Shown in pieces: positions 1 through 9,544 of a DNA stretch of 64,000 bases. The DNA lies in NCBI RefSeq assembly GCF_024171815.1, contig NZ_JAMTCJ010000004.1, positions 806,001-870,000 of the forward strand, read 5' to 3'. How positions within the stretch are numbered: the stretch's first letter is position 1; each line of letters starts with the position of its first letter. The notes under the pieces are model-generated. The model did no database searches, was not told where the DNA came from, and was given only the letters and a program-made list of their open reading frames with translations. The DNA is from Williamsia maris. GTDB lineage: Bacteria; Actinomycetota; Actinomycetes; Mycobacteriales; Mycobacteriaceae. Both the position numbers and the translations under genes were made by a program.

Positions 1-78
1 GCCGAGCACGACGGTGAGCCCGATGAGCACGGCGAGACCGACGATCGACTGTCGCAGAACCTGTTTGATGATGAGCAC
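1..78 (-). CDS. kdpC: KdpC, K+-transporting ATPase subunit C (N-terminal fragment)
   Basis: Only the first 26 codons lie in the window; the gene runs off the left edge. It starts at a GTG 6 nt after the kdpB stop. The visible protein begins MLIIKQVLRQSIVGLAVLIG, a short basic head followed by one hydrophobic membrane segment. This is the usual KdpC N-terminus. KdpC is the single-span subunit of the KdpFABC K+ pump and helps stabilise the complex and ATP binding. The identification rests mainly on position directly after kdpB plus the matching N-terminal topology. Confidence 0.88.
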   Translation of the reverse strand, partial: MLIIKQVLRQSIVGLAVLIGLTVVLG

Positions 79-84
79 GCTGGG

Positions 85-2190
85 TTACCCCATTCCCGGG
101 AGAAAACGGACGACGAGGTCGATGAGCCAGATACCGATGAACGGGGAGACGACCCCGCCGACGCCGTAGACCGCGAGGTTGCGGCCCAGCAGCTTCGACG
201 CCGAACTCGGTCGGTAGCGAACGCCCTTCAACGACAGCGGGATCAGCGCGATGATGATCAGCGCGTTGAAGATGACGGCCGAGGTGATGGCCGAGGCCGC
301 CGAGTGCAGTCGCATCACGTTGAGGTCGTCGAGCTGCGGATAGATCCCGCTGAACAGTGCGGGCAGGATCGCGAAGTACTTGGCGAGGTCGTTGGCCAAC
401 GAGAAGGTCGTCAACGCGCCGCGCGTGATCAGCAGCTGCTTGCCGATCGCGACGACGTCGATCAACTTGGTCGGATCGGAGTCGAGGTCGACCATGTTGC
501 CGGCCTCCTTCGCCGCCGACGTGCCGGTGTTCATCGCCAGCCCGACATCGGCCTGCGCGAGAGCGGGTGCGTCGTTGGTGCCGTCACCGGTCATGGCCAC
601 CAGCCGCCCACCGGACTGCTCGGTCTTGATCAGCGCGAGCTTGTCCTCGGGAGTGGCCTCGGAGATGAAGTCGTCGACGCCGGCCTCGGCGGCGATCGCG
701 GCTGCGGTCCGCGGGTTGTCGCCGGTGACCATCACCGTCCGGATGCCCATCGCCCGCAGTTGCGCGAAGCGTTCGGCGATACCGGGTTTGACGACGTCGG
801 ACAGTGCGATGACACCGAGGATCCGTACCGGCGCATCACCGACACGGTCAGCCACGACCAGCGGGGTCCCGCCTCCGGCGGCGATCTCGTCGACCGCCGC
901 GGTCACCGCGTCGTCGACGGGGGTCCTGCCCTCGCGGGCCCACCGGATCGCGGCGTCGGCGGCCCCCTTGCGGATGGCGAGGTCGCCCTCCTCGGGGATG
1001 TCGAGACCGCTCATGCGGGTCTGCGCGGTGAACGGCACGATGGTCGCCGATCCCGGTGCGGGCCGGACCGACTCGACGTCGATGCCGTATCTGTCCCGAC
1101 ACAGGTCGATGATGCTGCGTCCCTCGGGGGTGTCGTCTCCGAGACTGGAACGGCATGCCGCGCGGGCGATCTCGTCGATCGGTACGCCCGGCGCGTGGAC
1201 CAGTGCGGTGGCCCGGCGGTTGCCGAACGTGATCGTCCCGGTCTTGTCCATCAGCAGGGTGTCGATGTCGCCGGCCGCCTCGACGGCACGGCCCGACATG
1301 GCGAGGACGTTGCGTTGCACCAGCCGGTCCATGCCCGCGATGCCGATCGACGACAGCAGGGCGCCGATCGTGGTCGGGATCAGACACACCAGCAGGGCGA
1401 TCAGCTTGACCGGGTCGGGCGTCGAACCGGCGTACTGCTGCAACGGTCCGACGGCGACGACCGCGAGCAGGAAGATGACGGTGAGGCTCGCCAGCAGGAT
1501 GTCCAGGGCGATCTCGTTGGGCGTCTTCTTGCGCGACGCGCCCTCAACGAGCGCGATCATCCGGTCGACGAAGGACTCCCCCGGCGATGTCGCGATCTTC
1601 ACGACGATCCGGTCCGAGAGCACCACGGTCCCACCGGTCACCGCGCACCGGTCCCCGCCGGACTCGCGGATCACCGGGGCGGACTCGCCGGTGATCGCCG
1701 ACTCGTCCACGGTCGCGATCCCCTCGACGACGTCACCGTCGCCTGCGATCACCTCGCCGGCCTCGACCACGATGCGGTCGCCGATCACCAGGTCGGCGCC
1801 GGAGATCTCGGTGATCTCGTCGCCGGCCCCGAGCCGGCGGGCCGTCGTGTCCTGCTTGACCTTGCGCAGGCTCGCCGCCTGGGCCTTGCCACGCCCCTCG
1901 GCGACGGCCTCGGCGAGGTTGGCGAACAGCGAGGTGAACCAGAGCCAGAACGCGATGGCCCACGAGAACCACGACGGCTCCGCGACGGCCAGCACCGTGG
2001 TGACGATCGCACCGAGGTAGACCACGAACATGACCGGGTTACGGGCCTGGTCGCGCGGGGTGAACTTGCGCAGCGCGTCGGGTACGGCCCGGACGAGTTG
2101 GGTGGGCGAGAACGCCCCACTGCCCGCCATGTCGTCGGACGGGGCCGACGACACCGCTGTCTCCGGCGTCGGGGAATCGGTGATGGTCAT
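85..2190 (-). CDS. kdpB: KdpB, K+-transporting P-type ATPase catalytic subunit
   Basis: This is the ATP-hydrolysing subunit of the high-affinity KdpFABC potassium pump in the cytoplasmic membrane. At 701 aa it is of normal family length. P-type ATPase signatures are present: TGES of the actuator domain near residue 167, the phosphorylation motif DKTGT with Asp315, and the hinge motif [10 protein letters not shown] further on. Several hydrophobic segments flank these. The ATG is chosen because it overlaps the kdpA stop by ATGA; an open frame continues upstream to about 2979 but only as an out-of-frame reading of kdpA. Translational coupling with kdpA is likely. The kdpDE sensor pair, if present, would lie beyond the left edge. 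Confidence 0.97.
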   Translation of the reverse strand: MTITDSPTPETAVSSAPSDDMAGSGAFSPTQLVRAVPDALRKFTPRDQARNPVMFVVYLGAIVTTVLAVAEPSWFSWAIAFWLWFTSLFANLAEAVAEGRGKAQAASLRKVKQDTTARRLGAGDEITEISGADLVIGDRIVVEAGEVIAGDGDVVEGIATVDESAITGESAPVIRESGGDRCAVTGGTVVLSDRIVVKIATSPGESFVDRMIALVEGASRKKTPNEIALDILLASLTVIFLLAVVAVGPLQQYAGSTPDPVKLIALLVCLIPTTIGALLSSIGIAGMDRLVQRNVLAMSGRAVEAAGDIDTLLMDKTGTITFGNRRATALVHAPGVPIDEIARAACRSSLGDDTPEGRSIIDLCRDRYGIDVESVRPAPGSATIVPFTAQTRMSGLDIPEEGDLAIRKGAADAAIRWAREGRTPVDDAVTAAVDEIAAGGGTPLVVADRVGDAPVRILGVIALSDVVKPGIAERFAQLRAMGIRTVMVTGDNPRTAAAIAAEAGVDDFISEATPEDKLALIKTEQSGGRLVAMTGDGTNDAPALAQADVGLAMNTGTSAAKEAGNMVDLDSDPTKLIDVVAIGKQLLITRGALTTFSLANDLAKYFAILPALFSGIYPQLDDLNVMRLHSAASAITSAVIFNALIIIALIPLSLKGVRYRPSSASKLLGRNLAVYGVGGVVSPFIGIWLIDLVVRFLPGMG

Positions 2191-3872
2191 GCGAGCGCCT
2201 CCGCGATCGGGCCCAGCGCGAGGGCCGGGAAGAACGTCAGTCCGGCGACCAGCAGGACGGTGCCGGTCAACAGGCCTCCGTACAGCGGGCCGTGGGTGGG
2301 CAGAGTGGCCGAGGAGATCGGTTTCGCCTTCTGGCGGGCCAGCAGGCCGGCCAGCGCGAGGGTGAAGATGATCGGCAGGAACCGACCGAACAGCATCGCC
2401 ACACCCAACGAGGTCTGGAACCAGTCGCTGGTGACGGTCAGGCCACCGAACGCGCTGCCGTTGTTGTTCGACGCCGAGGCGAAGGCGTAGAGGATCTCCG
2501 AGTAGCCGTGGATCGAGCCCGGGGTCCCCGGGTCGCCGCTGTTGCCCTGGAACGACGGGGTAGACGGCAGGATCGCGGTGATCGCCGTGCCGACGAGGAC
2601 GAGCGCGGGCATCACCAGGATCGACAGCGCGGCCATCGTTATCTCGAGCTGGCCGATCTTCTTGCCGAGGAACTCCGGCGTGCGGCCGACGAGCAAACCG
2701 CCGACGAACACCGCGATGATGGCCAGCACCAACATCCCGTAGAGACCGGTGCCCACACCGCCGGGGGCGACCTCGCCGAGCAGCATGTTCCAGATCAGCG
2801 CCCCGCCCCCGGCCGCCGAGAAACTGTCGTGTTGGGCGTTGACGGCACCTGTCGAGGTCCCGGTCGTCGCGGCCGCGAACAGCGCCGAGGCAGGGATCCC
2901 GAAGCGCTGCTCCTTGCCCTCCATCATCGCGCCGGCCGCCGTCGCGGCCACGCCGCTCGTACGTTCCTCGAACGCCCACGTGATCGACAGGATGATCGCG
3001 AACAGCGCGGTCATGACACCGAGGATGGTGAAGCCCTGGCGACGGTCGCCGACCATCGTGGCGTAGGTACGGGTGAGGCAGACCGGGATGATCAGGATCG
3101 CGATGATCTGGGCGATGTTGCTCAACGGCGTCGGGTTCTCGAACGGGTGCGCGGAGTTGGTGGCCAGCGAACCGCCGCCGTTCGTGCCCAGTTCCTTGAT
3201 GGCCTCCTGGGAGGCGAACGGACCGAGCACCCCGTGACCGGTGGCGCCGTCGAGCCTGGTGAAGTCGAATCCCGAGTGGAACGACTGCACGACGCCCTGG
3301 GTGAGGAACAGGATCGCGAACAGGACGCTGAGCGGCAACAGGATCCGGATGCTGCCGCGGACGAGGTCGACCCAGAAGTTACCGATCTCACCGGTGCTGA
3401 CCTTCGAGACGATGCCGCGCACCAGTGCGATGGCGACCGCCAGTCCGACTGCGGCGGAAAGGAAGTTCTGCACCGCGAGCCCCCCGGCCTGGGTCAGGTT
3501 CCCCATCACGGCCTCGGGCGAATAGGACTGCCAGTTGGTGTTGGTGACGAACGAGACGGCGGTGTTGAACGCCATCGAACTCGGTACCGCGGGCCGCCCG
3601 CCGGACATCGGCAGATGATTCTGGATGCGTTGCAGGACATACAGGAACAGCACGCTGACGAGTGAGAAGCCGAGCAACGCGGCGGCGTACGCAACCCACG
3701 TCTGCTTACGGCCGGGGTCGACACGCACGACGCGGTAGAACCACCGCTCCGGCGCGATGTCGTGGGTGCCGGTGAACACGCGGGCCATGTGGTCGCCGAG
3801 CGGAACGTAGGCCAGCACGAGGACCACCACCACCGCCGCGATCTGAAGTGTCGCGGCCAGAGCAGGGTTCAT
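2187..3872 (-). CDS. kdpA: KdpA, K+-translocating subunit
   Basis: This 561 aa polytopic membrane protein is the channel-like subunit that selects and binds K+ in KdpFABC. Selectivity-filter-like segments are visible, including the GTNGGG stretch followed by [11 protein letters not shown], which is typical of KdpA. It begins at an ATG that overlaps the kdpF stop by one base (TGATG) and ends overlapping kdpB. The N-terminus [10 protein letters not shown] is followed directly by a hydrophobic helix, as expected. Family and pathway assignment are secure from sequence and operon context. Confidence 0.97.
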   Translation of the reverse strand: MNPALAATLQIAAVVVVLVLAYVPLGDHMARVFTGTHDIAPERWFYRVVRVDPGRKQTWVAYAAALLGFSLVSVLFLYVLQRIQNHLPMSGGRPAVPSSMAFNTAVSFVTNTNWQSYSPEAVMGNLTQAGGLAVQNFLSAAVGLAVAIALVRGIVSKVSTGEIGNFWVDLVRGSIRILLPLSVLFAILFLTQGVVQSFHSGFDFTRLDGATGHGVLGPFASQEAIKELGTNGGGSLATNSAHPFENPTPLSNIAQIIAILIIPVCLTRTYATMVGDRRQGFTILGVMTALFAIILSITWAFEERTSGVAATAAGAMMEGKEQRFGIPASALFAAATTGTSTGAVNAQHDSFSAAGGGALIWNMLLGEVAPGGVGTGLYGMLVLAIIAVFVGGLLVGRTPEFLGKKIGQLEITMAALSILVMPALVLVGTAITAILPSTPSFQGNSGDPGTPGSIHGYSEILYAFASASNNNGSAFGGLTVTSDWFQTSLGVAMLFGRFLPIIFTLALAGLLARQKAKPISSATLPTHGPLYGGLLTGTVLLVAGLTFFPALALGPIAEALA

Positions 3873-3970
3873 CAGAACTTCTCGGGGAAGACGAGTGCCG
3901 TGAGCAGGTACAGCGCGACGACGGCCGCGATCACCAGCAGGATGACGTTGACCGTCCCCGAGGCGGTCAC
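3872..3970 (-). CDS. kdpF: KdpF, small K+-ATPase subunit
   Basis: This 32 aa single-span membrane peptide starts at GTG (VTASGTVNVILLVIAAVVAL) and ends with FPEKF, the conserved KdpF tail. KdpF stabilises the KdpABC complex. Its stop overlaps the kdpA start by one base and its GTG start lies inside the stop of the preceding micro-ORF (GTGA), so the whole operon is translationally chained. Being so short, it is easily missed by automated gene calling. Confidence 0.9.
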   Translation of the reverse strand: MTASGTVNVILLVIAAVVALYLLTALVFPEKF

Positions 3971-4059
3971 CGCGAGACCCGGCTCGACACCGCGCGCAGC
4001 ACGAGCGCGCAGGCACCGAACAGCCCGATGATGATGAGCACGAAAATCAGGTCCGTCAC
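3967..4059 (-). CDS. Small single-span membrane peptide at the head of the kdp operon
   Basis: A 30-codon ORF starts at GTG (VTDLIFVLIIIGLFGACALV) and ends with LRAVSSRVSR. It has one hydrophobic helix followed by a basic, Arg-rich tail, so probably an N-out or N-in single-span peptide. AGGAG lies five bases before the GTG, the best Shine-Dalgarno sequence in the operon. Its TGA overlaps the kdpF GTG start (GTGA), which suggests translational coupling. It could be an extra Kdp subunit, a regulatory leader peptide, or simply a ribosome-loading ORF. I do not recognise a characterised family. That the frame is open with a good ribosome site is seen directly; the function is unknown. Confidence 0.65.
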   Translation of the reverse strand: MTDLIFVLIIIGLFGACALVLRAVSSRVSR

Positions 4060-4255
4060 GCGATCTCCTAGGCGACTCGAGCGCCGGACCCGCAATGGTC
4101 CGGTTCGCGAGTCTGATCGTGTCTCAGGATCGGGGCCAGAAAGCCCGCGTTAACGCGCTCTCGACGCGCTCACCTGCAGTCTTGACGCAATCCATACGCC
4201 GACGAATCCGATCATCGCGTATCGTTCGCCAAGCGAAAAACATGACGGGTCGCGA
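4060..4255 (-). promoter_or_regulatory. Intergenic region upstream of the kdp operon with two inverted repeats
   Basis: This 196 bp stretch between mutM and the kdp operon holds no gene. It contains a perfect 12 bp palindrome, CGCGTTAACGCG (4146–4157), and a perfect 7 bp inverted repeat with a 6-base loop (CCGGACC/GGTCCGG, 4084–4103). The palindrome lies about 90 bp before the first start codon, so it may be a regulator site; the hairpin lies in the presumed 5' leader. A weak hairpin TTCGC-caa-GCGAA (4225–4237) sits just after mutM. No convincing -35/-10 pair was identified. Confidence 0.4.
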
Positions 4256-5191
4256 TCACACCCCTCGGGGACGCACCTGACACTTCGGGCAGCTGAACGA
4301 GCTGCGGTTCATGAACTGCTCACGGCGCATCAACCGACCGCACCGTCGGCAGGGCTGCCCCTCGCGGCCGTAGGCGTTCAGCGACCGCTCGAAGTAACCC
4401 GACTGCCCGTTGACGTTGACGTAGAGCGCGTCGAACGAGGTACCGCCCGACTCGAGCGCCTCCGACATCACCTGCCGCGCGGCATCGAGGAGCGAGCGGA
4501 GCTTGCGGGGACCGAGCTCGTCGGTCAGCCGCGCGCCGTGGATCTTGCTGCGCCACAACGCCTCATCCGCATAGATGTTGCCGACACCGCTCACCAGGGT
4601 CTGATCCAGGAGCGCGCGTTTGATCTCGGTGTGCTTGGTCCGCCAGGCGGCCACGATCGCAGCGGGGTCGAACGCCGGGTCGAAGGGGTCGGCGCCGATG
4701 TGGGCGATGGTCGTCGGGATGTCGGCGAGCGCCGGGTCCGGGTCGTCGGAGTACGCGTCGAGGAACCACCCGCCGAACGTCCGTTGGTCGACGAAGCGCA
4801 GCTCCATGCCGTCGCCGAGCTGCGCCCGCACCCGCAGGTGCACGGGGTCCGGCGCGTCCGGCGCCGTCACCAGCATCTGACCGCTCATGCCGAGGTGGAT
4901 GACGAGAGCAAGGTCGGACGAGTCGGCAGGCGGGTCGGCGACCGCGGATTCGACCGGGACAGAAGCTCTCTGGGGCACGTCGGGCCGGTGCAGGTCGAGC
5001 CACAGGTACTTGCCACGGCGGCGCGCGGCGCGGATGTGGGCGCCCGCCAACACCCCGGAGAGGTCGTCGGCGCCGGGCAGGTGCCGACGGACGGCGCGCG
5101 GGTGGAGCACGGTGACCGAGTCGATGGTGCGTCCGACGGCGTGCGACTCGAGTCCGCGGCGGACGACCTCGACCTCGGGGAGCTCAGGCAT
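4256..5191 (-). CDS. mutM: Formamidopyrimidine-DNA glycosylase (Fpg/MutM)
   Basis: This bifunctional base-excision repair glycosylase/AP lyase removes 8-oxoguanine and formamidopyrimidines. The mature N-terminus PELPEVEVV carries the catalytic proline and glutamate; the beta-lyase lysine is in RRRGKYLW (Lys61). The C-terminus has the expected zinc finger with two CxxC pairs (CRRC near the end and CPKC just before the terminus). Length 311 aa is slightly above average, with an insertion rich in Pro/Ala/Asp around residue 85. It sits downstream of rnc in the same direction, as in mycobacteria. A second Fpg/Nei-family gene lies at 42417–43211. Confidence 0.96.
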   Translation of the reverse strand: MPELPEVEVVRRGLESHAVGRTIDSVTVLHPRAVRRHLPGADDLSGVLAGAHIRAARRRGKYLWLDLHRPDVPQRASVPVESAVADPPADSSDLALVIHLGMSGQMLVTAPDAPDPVHLRVRAQLGDGMELRFVDQRTFGGWFLDAYSDDPDPALADIPTTIAHIGADPFDPAFDPAAIVAAWRTKHTEIKRALLDQTLVSGVGNIYADEALWRSKIHGARLTDELGPRKLRSLLDAARQVMSEALESGGTSFDALYVNVNGQSGYFERSLNAYGREGQPCRRCGRLMRREQFMNRSSFSCPKCQVRPRGV

Positions 5192-5227
5192 GTGCGCCTG
5201 CGATGGCGCGGGAGGGTGAGACGACCA

Positions 5228-5998
5228 CTAGGTGGCAGAACCCGACTCGGTGATCGCCTGCCAGGAGGTGGCGGCCGCCTTCTGCTCGGCTTCCTTCTTC
5301 GTCCGCCCGACTCCCACACCCAGGGCATCGCCCGCCACGAGCGCGGTGGCGGTGAACTCCTTGCTGTGGTCGGGCCCGACCGAGGTGATCTGGTAGGTCG
5401 GGACCCCGAGTCCGCGGGCCGCGGTGAGTTCCTGCAGCGAGGTCTTCCAGTCGAGGCCCGCGCCCATCATCGCCGCGCGCTGCATCGACGCCGCGAACAA
5501 CGACGAGACGACGCGCCGCGCCGTCTCGAAGCCGTGGTCGAGGTAGAGCGCGCCCAGGATGGACTCCATGCCGTCGGCCAGGATGCTCGCCTTGTCGCGA
5601 CCACCGGTGAGTTCCTCACCGCGGCCCAGCAGCAGGTGGCGTCCGAGGCCACCGTCGCCCAGCCCCCGCGCGATGTCGGCGAGCGCGTACATGTTCACGA
5701 CGCTGGCCCGGATCTTGGCCAGTTCCCCCTCGGGGCGATCCGGGTGGGTGAGGTAGAGCTCCTCGGTGATGACGACGCCGAGCACGGAGTCGCCGAGGAA
5801 TTCCAGGCGCTCGTTGGTGGGCAGTCCGCCGTTCTCGTAGGCGTAGGAGCGGTGCGTCAACGCGAGGACGAGGAGATCGCGACGTATCGACACCCCGACC
5901 GCCTCGAGCAGCGGGGCGGGATCGACGATGAGCACGGGCGCCGGCGGCGACACCGCCGGCGTCGGCTCGTCGAGGGGACGCGGGTCGTCTTCGGTCAC
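5228..5998 (-). CDS. rnc: Ribonuclease III
   Basis: This double-strand-specific endoribonuclease processes rRNA precursors and other structured RNAs. The signature NERLEFLGD (residues 62–70) with the metal-binding Glu and Asp is intact, followed by a second acidic site in the [15 protein letters not shown] segment. A C-terminal double-stranded RNA-binding domain follows ([12 protein letters not shown] to [13 protein letters not shown]). The chosen GTG gives 256 aa; another in-frame GTG six codons upstream (6016) is possible, and neither has a strong Shine-Dalgarno sequence. The gene begins shortly after the DUF177 stop and is followed by mutM, so co-transcription is likely. Confidence 0.95.
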   Translation of the reverse strand: MTEDDPRPLDEPTPAVSPPAPVLIVDPAPLLEAVGVSIRRDLLVLALTHRSYAYENGGLPTNERLEFLGDSVLGVVITEELYLTHPDRPEGELAKIRASVVNMYALADIARGLGDGGLGRHLLLGRGEELTGGRDKASILADGMESILGALYLDHGFETARRVVSSLFAASMQRAAMMGAGLDWKTSLQELTAARGLGVPTYQITSVGPDHSKEFTATALVAGDALGVGVGRTKKEAEQKAAATSWQAITESGSAT

Positions 5999-6029
5999 GG
6001 GAGCATTCCGGGTCACTCCACCCGTCCCG

Positions 6030-6629
6030 TCATCGCGACGTGTCCGGGCCGGTGTCGGTGGTCGTCGAATCACCGTCGGTGGCGAGGTCGCGCAGGGCGG
6101 CCCACCGCGGGTCGATCTTCTCGTGGTGGTGGTCGGGGTCGGCGGTGTCGAGCCGCACCCCGCAGTCGGGGCACAGTCCGCTGCAGTCGTCGCGGCACAG
6201 CGGAACCATCGGCAGGTCCAGACCGACCGCATCGATGACCGCCTGCTCGAGGTCGAGTTGGTCGTCGGAGATGCGGTGGATGTCGTCGGCGTCGGTCGTC
6301 TGATCGGTGACGCTGTCGGGGTAGGCGAACAGCTCGGTCAGGAACACGTTGACCGTGCCGCCGAGCGGTTCGAGACACCGTGCGCACTGTCCGGCGGTGT
6401 CGCCGCTCACCGTCCCGGTGACGAGCACACCCTCGGCCACTGCTTCGAGACGCAGGTCGAGGTCGATGTCACTCTCGGACGGGATCGCGATCAGATCCAG
6501 CCCGATGGACCGGTCGACCGAGACGGTTCGGTGCACCTGCGCCATCGACCCGGCACGCCGGCCCAGGGACCGGATGTCGAGCACGAAGGGGGTCACCGCG
6601 GAGTTGGTACGAAGACGCTGATCGGACAC
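6030..6629 (-). CDS. DUF177 (YceD) family protein
   Basis: This 199 aa protein is of the YceD/DUF177 family, linked in bacteria and plastids to 23S rRNA accumulation. It has the typical Cys pattern: CARCLEP in the middle and [13 protein letters not shown] near residue 160, probably a metal-binding site. In many bacteria this gene is followed by rpmF; here rnc follows instead, as in mycobacteria (Rv2926c arrangement). It starts at GTG. The acidic, low-complexity C-terminal tail is not expected to be catalytic. The molecular role is inferred from the family. Confidence 0.88.
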   Translation of the reverse strand: MSDQRLRTNSAVTPFVLDIRSLGRRAGSMAQVHRTVSVDRSIGLDLIAIPSESDIDLDLRLEAVAEGVLVTGTVSGDTAGQCARCLEPLGGTVNVFLTELFAYPDSVTDQTTDADDIHRISDDQLDLEQAVIDAVGLDLPMVPLCRDDCSGLCPDCGVRLDTADPDHHHEKIDPRWAALRDLATDGDSTTTDTGPDTSR

Positions 6630-6706
6630 GAATCACCACGGTACGCCGATGGGCCATGACAGACGAACCCACCCGATCCGCCGGTGTTCGATGACCATCG
6701 AGCAGA

Positions 6707-7483
6707 TCAGACCGCCACTCCGGTCGGGAACTCCATCCCGGCGCGCGGGTGCTCGTTGTAATCGTGTACGCCCGCGCCGGTGCGCAGCTGCTGGCGACCA
6801 CGGTTGACCGAGCGCATCGTGCCGGTGAGGACCTCTTCGAAGTCGGCCAGCTTGTTGTCGACGTAGACGTCGCACTCGCCGCGGAGACGATCGGACTCGG
6901 CGTGGGCGGCGTCGATGATGCGGTCGGCCTCGGACTTGGCCGCGGCGACGACCTCGGTCTCGGAGACGAGTCGCTGCTGTTCGGCGATGCCGTCGGCGAC
7001 CGACTTCTCGTAGCTGCTGTTGCCGGACTCGATCATGCGGGCGGCCTCGGCACGTGCGCGACCGGTGACGGCCTCGAACTCGCGTGCGGCGCCTGCGGCG
7101 GTGCGCTGGGCGTCGGCGTTGGCCTCGGAGACCACGTCGGTCGAGTGGGCCTGCGCCTCGGCGACCATGCGGTCGGCCTGCGACTTGGCCTCGGACAGGA
7201 TGCGGTCCGCCTCGGCACGGGCGTGCGAGACCATCGCGTCGGCCTGCGAGGTCGCCTCGCCGATCGCGCTCTCGGCGTGCTCGCGGGCGTCACCGACCAG
7301 CTTGTCGCGCTGGTCGAGGACATCCTGGGCGTCGTCGAGTTCCGCGGGGATCGAGTCCTTCACGTCGTCGAGGAGTTCCAGCACATCACCGCGTGGGACG
7401 ACGCAGCCGGCGGTCATGGGGACGCCACGCGCCTCCTCGACGATCGCACCCAGTTCGTCCAGAGCTTCGAATACTCGATACAC
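6707..7483 (-). CDS. sepIVA: DivIVA-like septation protein SepIVA
   Basis: This 258 aa protein has a DivIVA-like N-terminus (MYRVFEALDELGAIVEEARG) and a long alanine-, glutamate- and arginine-rich coiled coil over roughly residues 40–215, with repeated ADRI/ADRM-type heptads. It matches the mycobacterial Rv2927c family, a factor needed for septation and polar growth. The gene neighbourhood (rnc, DUF177 downstream) is the mycobacterial one. The start is GTG with AGAGG five bases upstream. It likely acts as a cytoplasmic scaffold at septum and pole. Confidence 0.88.
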   Translation of the reverse strand: MYRVFEALDELGAIVEEARGVPMTAGCVVPRGDVLELLDDVKDSIPAELDDAQDVLDQRDKLVGDAREHAESAIGEATSQADAMVSHARAEADRILSEAKSQADRMVAEAQAHSTDVVSEANADAQRTAAGAAREFEAVTGRARAEAARMIESGNSSYEKSVADGIAEQQRLVSETEVVAAAKSEADRIIDAAHAESDRLRGECDVYVDNKLADFEEVLTGTMRSVNRGRQQLRTGAGVHDYNEHPRAGMEFPTGVAV

Positions 7484-7640
7484 AGCTACCTCTGTTTCCC
7501 GCTCGGGGGTGTACCCCTACTCGAGTGATTGGTGTTGTTTCTGTGACCAGTGTGCCCACTGTTACTCGATTTGCGCGGTATCTGCCCGGGCGTGTCGGGG
7601 CAGGCGCCAACCGGGCCGCACAGGGGGACGTGGCCTGCGG

Positions 7641-8117
7641 TCAGGAATCGAGCTTGGCGCGCAGGGCTGCGAACACCGGGGCCGGGAGGAACGGTTGCAC
7701 GTCACCACCGAGGCGGGCGACCTCCTTGACCAGGGAGCTCGACACGTGAGACCACTGCGGATCGGTCAGCATGAAGAGGGTCTCGACATCGGTCAGGTCG
7801 CGGTTCATCTGCGCCATGGGCACCTCGTAGGAGAAGTCGACGTCGCTGCGTAGACCCTTCACGATCGTGCCGAGGTCGTTCTCGCGGAGATAGTCGACGA
7901 GCAGCCCCTCCCACCGGTCCACCCGGACGGTCGGCAGATGGGCGGTGCACTCCTCGATCAACGCCACCCGCTCGTCGATGCTGAACATCCCCTTCTTCGC
8001 GGGGTTGATCGTCACCGTGACGACGAGTTCGGAGAAACGGGCGGCACATCGTTCGATCACGAAGAGGTGCCCGCGGGTGAGCGGGTCGAACGATCCGGGG
8101 CAGACGGCGCCAGGCAT
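7641..8117 (-). CDS. coaD: Phosphopantetheine adenylyltransferase
   Basis: CoaD transfers AMP from ATP to 4'-phosphopantetheine in the penultimate step of CoA synthesis. The 158 aa length is standard. The nucleotidyltransferase signature GSFDPLTRGH (residues 8–17, the T/HxGH motif) and the ATP-binding segment SSSLVKEVARLGG are both present. It is 50 bp downstream of rsmD on the same strand, a common pairing in actinobacteria, so both are probably transcribed together. Confidence 0.96.
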   Translation of the reverse strand: MPGAVCPGSFDPLTRGHLFVIERCAARFSELVVTVTINPAKKGMFSIDERVALIEECTAHLPTVRVDRWEGLLVDYLRENDLGTIVKGLRSDVDFSYEVPMAQMNRDLTDVETLFMLTDPQWSHVSSSLVKEVARLGGDVQPFLPAPVFAALRAKLDS

Positions 8118-8167
8118 GGGGTCAAGCTAGCAGGAGGTCGTCGACGACCCCCGCCGCTCACCGACAC

Positions 8168-8740
8168 CTACGTGGCGGTGGCGATGTCGACGCGGGTCTC
8201 GCCGTAGGTACGGGTCAGATACGACTCGAGACCGGCCGGCCAGTCGGTGTGCTCCGACCGCGCCGAGCGTTCGACGACGACGACCGCGTCCGGCGACAAC
8301 CACCCGTGGGCGAGCAGACCGGACAGGTTCGCCGAGACCGCGGCGTCGTCGAGGGCGTAGGGCGGGTCGAGCAGGACCACGTCGAATCCGTCGGGCGCCT
8401 GCGCTCCCACCACGACCTCGACCCGACGCCGCAGGACCGAGAACGCCGTGGCGGGCAACGCGGTCGCGGTGACGTTCGACGCGATGGTCGATGCCGCCCT
8501 GGCGTCGGACTCCACCAGGGTCGCGTGCGCCGCACCGCGGGACACCGCCTCGAGACCGAGAGCGCCCGAACCCGCGTAGAGATCGAGGACCCGCAGGCCG
8601 TCCAGGCCGACGCGGGAGTCGAGGATGCCGAACAACGACTCGCGGACGCGGTCCGACGTCGGGCGCGTGCCCGCAGGTGGTGCGGCGATGACGCGTCCGC
8701 CCGCCAGACCCGCGATGATCCTCACGCGGATGATTGTCAT
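8168..8740 (-). CDS. rsmD: 16S rRNA (guanine966-N2)-methyltransferase RsmD
   Basis: This SAM-dependent methyltransferase modifies G966 of 16S rRNA. It shows the SAM-binding motif LDLYAGSGALGLEA and the N2-guanine methyltransferase catalytic motif DPPY (in LLDPPYAL). The conserved RsmD N-terminal pattern RIIAGLAGGR and SDRVRESLF are present. The ATG start gives 190 aa; an in-frame GTG five codons later (8725) is the alternative, and neither has a clear ribosome site. The gene is divergent from ectA, sharing a 155 bp intergenic region. Confidence 0.94.
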   Translation of the reverse strand: MTIIRVRIIAGLAGGRVIAAPPAGTRPTSDRVRESLFGILDSRVGLDGLRVLDLYAGSGALGLEAVSRGAAHATLVESDARAASTIASNVTATALPATAFSVLRRRVEVVVGAQAPDGFDVVLLDPPYALDDAAVSANLSGLLAHGWLSPDAVVVVERSARSEHTDWPAGLESYLTRTYGETRVDIATAT

Positions 8741-8856
8741 ATGCGCCGACGAGGGACACATCGGCGACCCCGGAGGACGACAAAGGTGACGGGACTCACA
8801 AAGACGTGTTGTACTGGCCGTTAGTAGCGCTTTTACCTGCAAATATCTGATGCTGG

Positions 8857-8885
8857 GTGACATCGCTGTGACCCGTTGTTAACTT
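8857..8885 (+). promoter_or_regulatory. Candidate ectA promoter
   Basis: GTGACA (8857–8862) and TAACTT (8880–8885) are separated by 17 bp and would place the transcription start within a few bases of the ectA ATG (8896), giving a leaderless or nearly leaderless mRNA. The absence of any Shine-Dalgarno sequence before ectA fits this. The -35 box is poor, so this remains a candidate. The surrounding 8741–8895 is notably more AT-rich than the rest of the window. Confidence 0.35.
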
Positions 8886-8895
8886 CATTGATGAC

Positions 8896-9414
8896 ATGAC
8901 CCCCACACAGATGAGTGCGACCCTGACCCCTTCACCCGAGGTGACCTTCCGTGCGCCCGACGTCTCCGACGGCGTGCGCCTGTGGGAGATCGCCCGTGAC
9001 TCGGAGGTCCTGGACCTCAATTCGAGCTATTCCTACGTGTTGTGGTGCCAGGACTACTCGCGCACCTCGGTCGTCGCCGAGGTCGATGCGAAGGTGGTCG
9101 GTTTCGTCACCGGGTACGTCCGTCCCCAGGCGCCCGACACACTGATGGTCTGGCAGGTCGCCGTCGACGCCGACCAGCGCGGACTCGGCCTCGCCGGCCG
9201 CATGCTGTCCTCGTTGATGGATCGCGTCGAAGGCGATGCGATCTCCCGGATGCAGACCACGATCAGCCCCGACAACGACGCGTCGCAGGCGCTGTTCACC
9301 CGGTTCGCCGAGCGTCGCGGCATGACCATCACCCGTCGCGATTACTTCGCGCCCGAGGTCTTCCCGGACTCGCACGAGCCCGAGGATCTTTACACCATCG
9401 CACCCCGGACCTGA
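8896..9414 (+). CDS. ectA: L-2,4-diaminobutyrate Nγ-acetyltransferase EctA
   Basis: EctA acetylates L-2,4-diaminobutyrate with acetyl-CoA, the second ectoine step. The 172 aa GNAT-fold protein shows the EctA pattern LDLNSSYSYVLWCQDY, the acetyl-CoA loop region QRGLGLAGRM, and TTISPDNDASQALF near the C-terminus. It heads ectABC. An internal Met at codon 6 (8911) is an alternative start. No ribosome site is visible upstream, which suggests leaderless translation. Ectoine is a cytoplasmic compatible solute, so osmotic induction is expected from the pathway. Confidence 0.96.
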   Translation: MTPTQMSATLTPSPEVTFRAPDVSDGVRLWEIARDSEVLDLNSSYSYVLWCQDYSRTSVVAEVDAKVVGFVTGYVRPQAPDTLMVWQVAVDADQRGLGLAGRMLSSLMDRVEGDAISRMQTTISPDNDASQALFTRFAERRGMTITRRDYFAPEVFPDSHEPEDLYTIAPRT

Positions 9415-9544
9415 CCTCTCCGGAACGTCACAGCCCGTGTGCGGACAGCGTCGAGCACCGTCGCCGACCATGACCCGAACCGCACACTCCCACGGGACCG
9501 AGCACAGAACGCCGCTCTCCCGCCTCTCGACCCGAGGATTCACC

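Noticed and set aside
304-2490. 728-aa open frame on the plus strand opposite kdpB
   Set aside because: Arg/Gly/Asp-rich composition without any domain; antisense shadow of a P-type ATPase with all motifs on the other strand.
2191-2979. N-terminal extension of the kdpB frame
   Set aside because: This part is kdpA read in another frame; kdpB has a conserved ATG overlapping the kdpA stop.
4060-4255. Cyclic-di-AMP (ydaO-type) riboswitch upstream of kdp
   Set aside because: The region is short and lacks the conserved multi-helix core; only simple inverted repeats are seen.
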